In this document: positions 1-6,260 of the stretch, piece after piece
How the letters are laid out: each line of letters begins with the position of its first letter
Numbering within the stretch: position 1 is the first letter of the stretch
Origin: an uncultured Desulfovibrio sp.
Lineage (GTDB): Bacteria > Desulfobacterota > Desulfovibrionia > Desulfovibrionales > Desulfovibrionaceae
Reading direction: 5' to 3'
DNA: 9,552 nucleotides
Assembly: GCA_900555975.1 (NCBI GenBank)
Contig: USNI01000030.1
Coordinates: 1-9,552, forward strand
Translations under genes and position numbers: made by a program
Notes under the pieces: generated by a model
Told to the model about the DNA's origin: nothing
What the model saw: only the letters and a program-made list of their open reading frames with translations
Databases searched by the model: none

Positions 1-85
1 GCCCCGCCCCTTCCCGCCGTCTAAGCCGTACCTGTCCGGTCCAAAGATGACGGGTGGAGGGAAGAACTCCCTGTCCGACCGGACG

Positions 86-114
86 AAGAAAAACCGACAG
101 CGGAACGTTGTCGG
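86..114 (-). terminator. second intrinsic terminator downstream of rpsP
   Basis: Read on the minus strand, CCGACA (114-109) pairs with TGTCGG (99-94), with two further C-G pairs inside and a small TTC loop; the hairpin is followed directly by TTTTTCTTC (93-85). This is the layout of a Rho-independent terminator for transcription coming from rpsP. It sits about 35 bases beyond the first terminator (150-180) and may act as a back-up. The inner stem has an A-C mismatch, so it is weaker than the first. Confidence 0.6.
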
Positions 115-149
115 GAAAAGAGAATCCATATATGGATCATTTAAACTCG

Positions 150-180
150 AAAAACCCGTCGACGCCGAAGCGGGGACGGG
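150..180 (-). terminator. intrinsic terminator of the ffh-rpsP transcript
   Basis: On the minus strand CCCGTC (180-175) pairs with GACGGG (160-155). After a 2x2 internal loop an inner CGC/GCG stem closes a TTCG tetraloop (169-166). Five T residues follow (154-150). The stem, stable UUCG loop and U-run make this a convincing Rho-independent terminator, 25 bases after the rpsP stop codon. Confidence 0.8.
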
Positions 181-204
181 ATCGAGTCCTTACGGAGAAG
201 GATC

Positions 205-444
205 TTACTTGCCCAGCTTCTTGATGAGGGTGCGGACGGTATCGGTCATCTCGGCGCCCTTGCTGATCCAGGCCTGGAGCTTTTCATTGTCGATGCTCAG
301 GGTGCCGGGGTTGGTGTTGGGGTTGTAGTAGCCCAGAAATTCCAGCGGACGGCCGTCGCGACGGCTGTCACTGTTGATGGCCACGATACGGTAGAAGGGG
401 CGCTTCTTGGAACCAGAGCGGGTCATTCTCACTTTAACGGACAT
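205..444 (-). CDS. rpsP: 30S ribosomal protein bS16
   Basis: The 79-residue protein is a full-length bS16, a small-subunit protein that binds 16S rRNA and helps 30S assembly. The conserved N-terminal block [20 protein letters not shown], followed by the SRRDGR segment and the LEFLGYYNP motif, identifies the family. The length fits (bS16 is usually 75-90 residues). The start ATG at 444 has a strong AGGAG (455-451) 6 bases upstream. It lies 30 bases after ffh on the same strand, so the two are almost certainly co-transcribed. In many bacteria rpsP is followed by a KH-domain protein, rimM, trmD and rplS; here two terminators follow immediately. Confidence 0.97.
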   Translation of the reverse strand: MSVKVRMTRSGSKKRPFYRIVAINSDSRRDGRPLEFLGYYNPNTNPGTLSIDNEKLQAWISKGAEMTDTVRTLIKKLGK

Positions 445-474
445 ATCTCACTCCTGATAGGATAGGCAGCGGGG

Positions 475-1977
475 CTACCTTTTTTTGTTTTTACGTTTCT
501 GTTTGTCGCGTTTCTTCTTGGTAGCGGATTTTCCGCTGCCTGGTATTCCGGGCACTCCGCCGGGAAGCCCCGGCATACCGCCCATTCCCGGCAGCCCGCC
601 CATGCCGGGCAGACCACCCAAGCCCGGCATGCCGCCCAGCCTGTTCATCATGCCCTGGGGAACACGCGGCATATGACGATTGGGCTGCATCATGGACTGC
701 ATCATCTTTTTCATTTGCTCGAACTGGCGCAGCAGCATGTTCACGTCCTGCACCCTTGTTCCCGAGCCTCTGGCGATGCGCGCCCTGCGACTGCCGTTGA
801 TGATGTCCGGGTTGCGGCGCTCCTGACTGGTCATGGAGTTCAGAATGGCTTCCGTTCTGTTCAGCTCCTTCTCATGGCCGCTCATGTCGCCGAGCTTGCC
901 GGCAAGACCCCCGAGACCGGGGATCATCTTCATGAGGGATTCCAGAGAGCCGAGCTTGCGCATATGGCGCATCTGTGTACGGAAGTCTTCCAGATCGAAC
1001 TTGGCCTTCTGCATCTTTCTGGCAAGAGCCTCGGCCTCTTCGGCTTCCATTTCGCTCTGTGCCTTTTCCAGCAGGGTGAGCACGTCGCCCATGCCGAGGA
1101 TGCGTCCTGCAACACGGTCGGGATGGAAGACTTCCATTTCGGAAAGCTTTTCGCCCATACCGACAAATTTTACCGGTGCGCCGGTGACCGACTTGATGGA
1201 GAGAGCTGCACCGCCTCTGGCGTCGCCGTCCATCTTGGTGAGGACCACGCCCGTGATGCCGAGATGATTGTTGAACGATTCGGCAACGGTCACGGCGTCC
1301 TGACCGGTCATGGCGTCTGCCACGAACAGGATTTCCTGCGGGTGCACGGCATCCTTGATGGCCACGAGTTCCTGCATCAGAGGCTCGTCCACATGGAGAC
1401 GGCCGGCAGTGTCGAGGATGACCACGGTGCACTGTTTTTCCCGTGCGTCCTCCACGGCCGCGCGGGCGATGTCCACGGGATTCATGTCCGGCGTGGAATC
1501 AAAGCAGGGAATGTCGAGCTGCCTGGCCAGCGTGCGGAGCTGATCGATGGCGGCGGGCCGGTACACGTCGGCAGGCACGAGATAGGGACGCATCTTCTGC
1601 TTGCGCAGAAGAAGAGCGAGCTTGCCCGACGACGTGGTCTTGCCCGAACCCTGAAGACCGACCATGAGAATGACGGCAGGCTGTGCACCCTGCAGCTTCA
1701 GGTCGGTATCGTCGCCGCCGAGCAGCTTGACCAGTTCGTCGTGAACGACCTGGATGACCTGCTGAGCGGGAGTGACGCCTTTCATGACCTGCACGCCGAG
1801 AGCGGCCTCGCGCACGCGATCCACGAATTCCTTGACGATCTTGAAGTTTACGTCGGCTTCGAGAAGCGCGAGGCGGACTTCACGCAGAGCGTCCTGGATG
1901 TTGGATTCCGTGAGCTGGGCGCGGCCGCTGAGATTGCGGAACACGCCGGAGAGTCGGTCTGTCAGACTTTCGAACAT
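475..1977 (-). CDS. ffh: signal recognition particle protein Ffh (SRP54)
   Basis: This 500-residue GTPase is the protein subunit of the bacterial signal recognition particle. It binds 4.5S RNA and signal sequences of nascent membrane proteins and docks with FtsY at the inner membrane. An N-terminal helical bundle (about 1-90) precedes the G domain with G1 GLQGSGKTT (107-115), DVYRPAA (137-143), DTAGR (189-193), TKMD (247-250) and GMGEK (273-277). A methionine-rich M domain follows (about 320-445). The C-tail is unusual: several GGMPGLGG-like repeats (about 447-480), then a lysine-rich end. The ATG at 1977 is chosen because the NG domain begins there in full; its ribosome site (GGGA) is weak. 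It is the first gene of the ffh-rpsP unit and diverges from selB. Confidence 0.98.
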   Translation of the reverse strand: MFESLTDRLSGVFRNLSGRAQLTESNIQDALREVRLALLEADVNFKIVKEFVDRVREAALGVQVMKGVTPAQQVIQVVHDELVKLLGGDDTDLKLQGAQPAVILMVGLQGSGKTTSSGKLALLLRKQKMRPYLVPADVYRPAAIDQLRTLARQLDIPCFDSTPDMNPVDIARAAVEDAREKQCTVVILDTAGRLHVDEPLMQELVAIKDAVHPQEILFVADAMTGQDAVTVAESFNNHLGITGVVLTKMDGDARGGAALSIKSVTGAPVKFVGMGEKLSEMEVFHPDRVAGRILGMGDVLTLLEKAQSEMEAEEAEALARKMQKAKFDLEDFRTQMRHMRKLGSLESLMKMIPGLGGLAGKLGDMSGHEKELNRTEAILNSMTSQERRNPDIINGSRRARIARGSGTRVQDVNMLLRQFEQMKKMMQSMMQPNRHMPRVPQGMMNRLGGMPGLGGLPGMGGLPGMGGMPGLPGGVPGIPGSGKSATKKKRDKQKRKNKKR

Positions 1978-2011
1978 TGCATTTCCCGTTCTTATGACTT
2001 GGAACTAAGAA

Positions 2012-2045
2012 CCGTTACGCAACTTTTCATCGCAAGTCAAGTCAA
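2012..2045 (-). promoter_or_regulatory. possible ffh promoter
   Basis: On the minus strand two overlapping TTGACT boxes (2045-2040 and 2040-2035) lie upstream of ffh. The nearer one is 17 bases from TAACGG (2017-2012), which is a poor -10 element. The -35 match is good and the position suits ffh, but the -10 is weak, so this is tentative. Confidence 0.3.
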
Positions 2046-2096
2046 ACATGCCGTCAAACGACCGGGATCATCCCTCTCCGGAAGGGGATCTGCCTC

Positions 2097-2125
2097 TTGC
2101 TCTTACAGGCCGCGGCGGGTATTCT
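2097..2125 (+). promoter_or_regulatory. possible selB promoter
   Basis: TTGCTC (2097-2102) and TATTCT (2120-2125) are separated by 17 bases and lie about 37 bases before the selB start. Both boxes match the sigma-70 consensus only in part, so the call is tentative; the spacing and position in the divergent ffh/selB gap support it. Confidence 0.35.
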
Positions 2126-2151
2126 GTGTTCTCCATACGAAAACGTATTTC

Positions 2152-2156
2152 AGGAG
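2152..2156 (+). promoter_or_regulatory. ribosome binding site that fixes the selB start
   Basis: AGGAG stands 5 bases before the ATG at 2162. The reading frame stays open upstream to an ATG at 2048, but the extra 38 codons have no SelB similarity and no comparable ribosome site, so 2162 is the start. Confidence 0.85.
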
Positions 2157-2161
2157 CTGTC

Positions 2162-4078
2162 ATGTCTGTCATCATGGGTACCGCCGGGCATATCGACCAC
2201 GGCAAGACGTCGCTCATCAGGGCGCTTACGGGTATAGACTGCGATCGCCTTGGCGAAGAAAAGCGTCGCGGCATCACCATCGAACTTGGTTCCGCCTCCG
2301 CGGCCCTTCCCGGAGGCGAACGGATGGGCATCGTGGACATGCCCGGACATGAACGTTTCGTCCGCACCATGGTGGCCGGAGCTTCCGGCATAGATTTCGT
2401 GCTGCTGGTCATTTCCGCCGACGAGGGGGTCATGCCGCAGACGCGGGAACATCTGGAGATATGCACGCTGCTCGGCGTGCGTCACGGCATTGTCGCCCTC
2501 ACCAAGATCGACATGGTGGATGAGGAAATGCTGGAGCTGGCGACGGAAGACGTGAAGGAGTTTCTGAAAGGCACGTTTCTCGAAAGCGCCCCCATTTTTC
2601 CCGTGTCCTCCGTCACGGGACAGGGGCTTGATGCGCTTCGTGCCGCCATTGTGGAGCAGAGTCGCCGGCAGCCCAGACGCCGTTCCGATCTGTTCCGACT
2701 CCCCGTGGATCGCGTGTTTTCGCTGAAAGGGCACGGTACCGTCGTCACGGGTACGCTGGTTTCCGGCTCCGCACAGTGCGGGGACGAGGTGGAACTGCTG
2801 CCGAGCGGAAGAATTTCGCATATCCGCAGCATTCAGAGCCATGGTCAGGGCATGGAAACCGCCGAGGCCGGACACCGCATTTCCCTGAATCTGCACGGCC
2901 TGTCCGTGGAGGACATCAGTCGGGGGGACGTCGTCACTCATACGGGGACCATGAAAAATTCCAGACGCTGGATCATAGAGCTGACCTGTCTGAAGTCCTC
3001 TCCCCGCGGCTTGCGGCATCGCGGCGAGATTCATTTTCATCACAGCGCCCGGGAGCTTGCGGCCCGCCTGTATTTTTATGACCGCGACCGCCTTGAGCCG
3101 GGCGAAACCGCACTCGCGGAAGCCCACTTTTCCGAACCCGTGGCAGGCATTTTCGGCGACCGCTGCATCATACGAGCCTTCTCTCCCCTGCGTACGGTGG
3201 CGGGCGGATCCATTCTCTCCCCTTTGGATACGGCTCCCCGCCGCAGTCATGTCGACGAGAACATGAGAGCGCGTCTTCTTGCTCTGCCCGATGCCGATGA
3301 GGAAACCCGCATCGGCGTCCAGCTGGAACTTTCCGGACGCTTCGGCGCCACGCAGGCAGATCTTTCCATTCTGACGGATCTCGGTCGGAAGTCGCTGGAG
3401 AAGCATTTGCAGGCCATGTCCGGCAAGGGAAGCGCCTTCTGCTGGGACAAGGACGCAAAAAGCTGGATCTCTCCGGTCTGGCTGGACAGCCTGCTGGAGC
3501 GCGCGCTTGCAGCGGCGGAAGCCTTCCATAAGAAGAATCCCCTGGAGAGCGGCATGGCCAAGGGCGTCATACTGGCGGGCATGGGAACCGCCGTGCCGCC
3601 GAAGCTGGCGCATTATGTGCTGGAGAAGCTCGTCCGGTCGGGGCGTCTGGTGGCAGAGGGCGAGCTGCTTCGCCTGCCGGAACACAAGGTTTCTCTGGCG
3701 GACGATCAGCAGGCGCTGAAGGAGGCGCTTCTCAAGGCGCATCAGGCCTCGCCGCTCATGCCGCCGAACCATACGGAACTTTTTGCCGAACTCGGCATCA
3801 CCGCGCGTCAGGCCCAGCCCATCTTCAAGCTGCTGGTGGCGGAAGGTTCCCTCGTGAAGATCAAGGAGGATCTTTATTATCTGTCCTCCGTCATGGATGA
3901 ACTGCGCGGCAAGGTGCGGGACCATCTGCAGACGCACAGTGAAATCACTCCCGGTGATTTTCGTGACCTCTCTGGTATTTCACGAAAAAACGGCATAGCT
4001 CTGCTTGAGCATTTCGACAAGGAGCAGCTTACCATGCGCGTAGGAGACAAACGGGTGCTGCGCGGCAGGAGCGCATGA
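2162..4078 (+). CDS. selB: selenocysteine-specific translation elongation factor SelB
   Basis: The 638-residue GTPase delivers Sec-tRNA(Sec) to the ribosome at UGA codons marked by a SECIS hairpin, replacing EF-Tu. Motifs visible: G1 [10 protein letters not shown] (8-17), RGITIELG (36-43, with the G2 threonine), G3 DMPGH (59-63), G4 TKID (114-117) and G5 SS (149-150). The beta-barrel domain II begins with [20 protein letters not shown] (178-197). The last about 250 residues are the SelB-type winged-helix repeats that bind mRNA, absent from EF-Tu; length is typical of bacterial SelB. The '[14 protein letters not shown]' type N-terminus separates it from IF2 and EF-Tu. It diverges from ffh and abuts the exonuclease gene. 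It implies selenoproteins elsewhere in the genome; no other sel gene is in the window. Confidence 0.97.
   Translation: MSVIMGTAGHIDHGKTSLIRALTGIDCDRLGEEKRRGITIELGSASAALPGGERMGIVDMPGHERFVRTMVAGASGIDFVLLVISADEGVMPQTREHLEICTLLGVRHGIVALTKIDMVDEEMLELATEDVKEFLKGTFLESAPIFPVSSVTGQGLDALRAAIVEQSRRQPRRRSDLFRLPVDRVFSLKGHGTVVTGTLVSGSAQCGDEVELLPSGRISHIRSIQSHGQGMETAEAGHRISLNLHGLSVEDISRGDVVTHTGTMKNSRRWIIELTCLKSSPRGLRHRGEIHFHHSARELAARLYFYDRDRLEPGETALAEAHFSEPVAGIFGDRCIIRAFSPLRTVAGGSILSPLDTAPRRSHVDENMRARLLALPDADEETRIGVQLELSGRFGATQADLSILTDLGRKSLEKHLQAMSGKGSAFCWDKDAKSWISPVWLDSLLERALAAAEAFHKKNPLESGMAKGVILAGMGTAVPPKLAHYVLEKLVRSGRLVAEGELLRLPEHKVSLADDQQALKEALLKAHQASPLMPPNHTELFAELGITARQAQPIFKLLVAEGSLVKIKEDLYYLSSVMDELRGKVRDHLQTHSEITPGDFRDLSGISRKNGIALLEHFDKEQLTMRVGDKRVLRGRSA
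4067..4071 (+). promoter_or_regulatory. ribosome binding site favouring the 4081 start of the exonuclease
   Basis: AGGAG lies inside the selB 3' end. It is 9 bases from the ATG at 4081 but only 3 bases from the in-frame ATG at 4075, which overlaps the selB stop as ATGA. The longer spacing is workable and the shorter is cramped, so 4081 is preferred. Confidence 0.6.
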
Positions 4079-4080
4079 TC

Positions 4081-4611
4081 ATGCCGGTAGTGGTCGCTCT
4101 GGACTTTGAAACGGCCGACAAGTATGCCGACAGCGCCTGTGCGCTGGGAATGTCCCGCATTGAGGACGGGCGCGTGGCCGCCAGCTGGTACAGTCTTATC
4201 CGTCCGCCCCGTCCCGAGGTCCATTTTACGGAAATCCATGGCCTTACCTGGGAGATGCTGAAGGATCAACCCTCCTTTGCCGAACTCTGGCCGGAGATCT
4301 CAGCGTTTCTCCGTGGAGCGACGCTGCTTGCGGCACACAATGCCAGCTTCGACAGACGCGTCCTTCGAGGCTGCTGCCATGCTGCCGGCGTCGAGGCTCC
4401 GGCGCTTCCCTTTGTCTGCACCGTCAGAGGCTCAAGGAGAGGTCTGCGGCTGCCCCATCACAGGCTCAACGATGTCTGTGCCTGCCTGGGGATTGAGCTT
4501 GATCATCACAATGCCGCTTCCGATGCTCTGGCTGCGGCCAGAATCTATCTTCATCTCCGTTCCATCGGATTGTCGGATGAGGATATGATGCTGAAAGGGA
4601 AGGGGCAGTGA
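4081..4611 (+). CDS. DnaQ-like 3'-5' exonuclease (DEDDh family)
   Basis: The 176-residue protein has all three motifs of DEDDh exonucleases, which use two metal ions to remove 3' nucleotides from DNA or RNA. Motif I is ALDFET (D8, E10), motif II is AAHNASFD (H86, N87, D91), and motif III is HNAASDA (H143-x4-D148). It resembles the stand-alone exonucleases annotated as 'DNA polymerase III epsilon-like' and is too short to carry another domain. Which substrate it uses (proofreading, RNA or repair) cannot be read from sequence. It follows selB with a 2-base gap (or a 4-base overlap if translation starts at 4075), so it is probably co-transcribed and coupled; a shared function with SelB is not implied. 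Confidence 0.92.
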   Translation: MPVVVALDFETADKYADSACALGMSRIEDGRVAASWYSLIRPPRPEVHFTEIHGLTWEMLKDQPSFAELWPEISAFLRGATLLAAHNASFDRRVLRGCCHAAGVEAPALPFVCTVRGSRRGLRLPHHRLNDVCACLGIELDHHNAASDALAAARIYLHLRSIGLSDEDMMLKGKGQ

Positions 4612-4689
4612 ACGGCATGTTTTTTGCTTTCTGTGCCTTGGGGCCGGAAACGGAGATACTGCTTCGAAAAGGAAAAAGATCGATTAAAA

Positions 4690-4719
4690 GAATGGGAATC
4701 CGGCCGGAATGGGATTTTT
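4690..4719 (+). terminator. weak candidate terminator after the selB-exonuclease unit
   Basis: AATCC (4697-4701) can pair with GGATT (4712-4716) around a 10-base loop, and the stretch ends in TTTTTC (4715-4720). The same segment contains the palindrome TCCGGCCGGA and two direct copies of GAATGGGA (4690-4697, 4707-4714). The stem is short, so this is only a possibility; no better terminator is seen in 4612-4815. Confidence 0.25.
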
Positions 4720-4754
4720 CAAAGTTAAAACGTTCTGAAAGACGCGTCGGCATC

Positions 4755-4784
4755 TTGCCCTGACATCCCCCGCAGGTCTATATT
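4755..4784 (+). promoter_or_regulatory. probable sigma-70-type promoter of the zinc-ribbon/Yip1 gene
   Basis: TTGCCC (4755-4760) and TATATT (4779-4784) are 18 bases apart. The -10 box matches the consensus at 5 of 6 positions and the -35 at 4 of 6. Transcription would start near 4790, about 25 bases before the ATG at 4816, which has GAGG (4807-4810) 5 bases upstream. This suggests the gene is transcribed on its own and not by read-through from selB. Confidence 0.6.
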
Positions 4785-4815
4785 GACCGGAGCAAATATG
4801 TAGTGTGAGGTTGCC

Positions 4816-5889
4816 ATGATCATAGAATGTCCCTCCTGCCGGTTCAGACGAGATGTGCCCGCGGCGTCCATACGTCCCGGTAAGAAATACAAAGTGACCT
4901 GCCCCCGCTGCTCGGGCGTCTTTTATTTTTCTCTGCCTGAAGAGGAAAACCCTCCGTCGGAAGAACACGACGACAGTCCTGTTGCTGCTGCGCAGACACC
5001 GGACAGGAGCGAGACCGTCACCGGAGAAAAGCCCTCCGTGCCGCATCTGTCCACGGAGCAGGAGGGCGATGATCCGCTGCCTCCCGGAGCGCAGATTCCT
5101 CAGTTCAACCGGGAAGAGCCCGTGTCCGAAAAGCAGGAGGAACAGCCTGAGCAGAAGCAGGAGGAACAGCCTCAGCGCCCCGTCGGTCTTCTGGAACGCT
5201 GGCGGAGCATGCGCGAGCATGTGCGCCAGTATGACGAAGGGCAGGAGGAACCGGCATCCCGGAATGACGGACGTCCTGACGGCGCCCCCTGGGAAAGTCC
5301 GGAATATTATGGATTCTGGGGCAGCTTTTCCCGTACGCTGCTGGGAGTGCTCTTCCATGCGCCGGACTTTTTCCGTCATGTCCGCTGCAATTTTTCCGTC
5401 ATCCGTCCCATTCTTTTTTATGTGCTGCTCACGCTGTTTCAGATGCTTGCCTCAAGACTGTGGTCCATGAAGGCGCTCAGAGAGCTGACGGCCACCGCTA
5501 CGGATCCCCAGACTCTGGCCATGGCCGAAGCGCTGATGAAAACCATGAATCTGCCGCTCATGCTTCTGGTCACGCCGTTCTTCTCCATTTTTCAGGCGGT
5601 GATTCTTGCGGGACTGTATCATCTGATGATCCGTATGGTTCAGCCGGACAGAGCGGATTTTGCCACGACATTGCGGGTGGTATGCTACAGCGCCGCACCG
5701 CTTGTTCTGTGCATCGTACCGATGGTGGGCAGTCTGATCGCTTCCATCTGGTTCGTGGCCGCAGCCTTCATCGGCTGCAAGTTCGCGCTGAATCTTTCCT
5801 GGTCGCGGACCGTACTGGCGCTGCTGCCGCTCTATATCCTGGAATTTGCGCTGGTTTCCCAGATACCCGCATTCATGGCAGGCATGTAG
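4816..5889 (+). CDS. zinc-ribbon and Yip1-domain integral membrane protein
   Basis: The 357-residue protein has three parts. Residues 1-40 form an MJ0042-type zinc ribbon with CPSC (C5, C8) and CPRC (C29, C32). Residues about 41-190 are a hydrophilic, Glu/Gln/Pro-rich linker, probably disordered, with an internal 8-residue repeat. From about 196 on there are four or five hydrophobic segments (about 196-215, 246-274, 285-325, 335-352) in the arrangement of the Yip1 family, including a GLYHLMIRM stretch. No signal peptide is seen, so the zinc ribbon should be cytoplasmic, joined to an inner-membrane anchor. Similar zinc-ribbon/Yip1 proteins occur in Deltaproteobacteria, and their function is unknown. 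The gene has its own promoter and ends in a strong hairpin. Family assignment is by motif and topology. Confidence 0.85.
   Translation: MIIECPSCRFRRDVPAASIRPGKKYKVTCPRCSGVFYFSLPEEENPPSEEHDDSPVAAAQTPDRSETVTGEKPSVPHLSTEQEGDDPLPPGAQIPQFNREEPVSEKQEEQPEQKQEEQPQRPVGLLERWRSMREHVRQYDEGQEEPASRNDGRPDGAPWESPEYYGFWGSFSRTLLGVLFHAPDFFRHVRCNFSVIRPILFYVLLTLFQMLASRLWSMKALRELTATATDPQTLAMAEALMKTMNLPLMLLVTPFFSIFQAVILAGLYHLMIRMVQPDRADFATTLRVVCYSAAPLVLCIVPMVGSLIASIWFVAAAFIGCKFALNLSWSRTVLALLPLYILEFALVSQIPAFMAGM
5131..5172 (+). repeat. in-frame 18-base direct repeat (24-base period)
   Basis: AAGCAGGAGGAACAGCCT occurs at 5131-5148 and again, identically, at 5155-5172. It encodes two copies of KQEEQP within the linker of the zinc-ribbon/Yip1 protein. 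The exact nucleotide identity suggests recent slippage duplication; the period keeps the frame. Confidence 0.85.
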
Positions 5890-5911
5890 GCTGAAAGGTC
5901 ATGAAAGAAGA

Positions 5912-5943
5912 AAGAGGGCGGATTCGAAAGAATCCGCCCTCTT
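5912..5943. terminator. bidirectional terminator between the convergent Yip1 and mltG units
   Basis: A perfect 14-bp stem (5912-5925 with 5930-5943) closes a GAAA loop. On the minus strand it is followed by TTCTTCTTTC, a fair U-rich tract; on the plus strand only a few T residues are present in the stem end. It lies 22 bases after the stop of the Yip1 gene and is the only strong hairpin downstream of the mltG operon, so it probably serves both. Confidence 0.75.
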
Positions 5944-6114
5944 CAGATACAGGGACTCCGGGGGCGTCATCCGTGCAGCGGGTGCGATGGATGCGGGACC
6001 TTCTTGGTCGCGTCTTTACGTGCCGGAAAAGGCCTTCCGGTGCTGCGTTCGGAATGCCGGGGCAGGACCGTTGAGAAAAAGGATGCGGCTGATGAAGTCC
6101 TGTGGCCTCTTCGT
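5944..6114. other. 171-base spacer without a recognised gene
   Basis: Between the shared terminator and the miniprotein stop codon I find no reading frame with a start and ribosome site on either strand. The only structure is a modest hairpin, CCGGAA (6023-6028) with TTCCGG (6035-6040), lacking a U-run. It is probably the 3' untranslated part of the mltG operon transcript. Confidence 0.5.
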
Positions 6115-6213
6115 TTATCCGGAAAAGAATCCCGTGATCTTCAGAAACACGAGACAGAGTCCGAGCATGATCAGGCAGGCCGTCATGAGAATGAGATTGG
6201 AGAGAAACTTCAT
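6115..6213 (-). CDS. predicted 32-residue single-pass membrane miniprotein
   Basis: The short frame begins MKFLSNLILMTACLIMLGLC and ends with LKITGFFSG: a lysine-bearing start, about 20 consecutive largely hydrophobic residues, then a short tail. GGAG (6222-6219) stands 5 bases before the ATG at 6213, a good ribosome site. It is the last frame of the pgpA-ruvX-mltG unit, 47 bases after the mltG stop and upstream of the shared terminator. The segment could be a transmembrane helix or an uncleaved signal anchor. I do not recognise the family; function is unknown. Because it is so short, chance cannot be excluded, but start, ribosome site, hydrophobicity and operon position agree. Confidence 0.6.
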   Translation of the reverse strand: MKFLSNLILMTACLIMLGLCLVFLKITGFFSG

Positions 6214-6260
6214 GGCATCTCCGAAGGGAAGCGGCTTTGCGGCCTGGCATCCGGGAAAGG

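Noticed and set aside
2048..2161. N-terminal extension of SelB from the ATG at 2048
   Set aside because: The 38 extra residues have no similarity to SelB, the proper N-terminus and an AGGAG site are at 2162, and the extension covers the likely promoter.
673..2352. A 559-codon open frame on the plus strand, opposite ffh
   Set aside because: It is antisense to a certain ffh gene, is His/Leu/Gly-rich in the way of complementary-strand frames in GC-rich DNA, has no recognisable domain and runs on into selB in another frame.
2150..3937. A 595-codon open frame on the minus strand, opposite selB
   Set aside because: It mirrors the full selB coding region, resembles no family, and has biased composition expected of an antisense frame in GC-rich DNA.
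4617..4763. A 48-codon plus-strand frame directly after the exonuclease
   Set aside because: The purine-rich stretch before it is about 11 bases away, third codon positions are not GC-biased like the real genes, it has no recognisable motif, and it overlaps the promoter boxes of the next gene.
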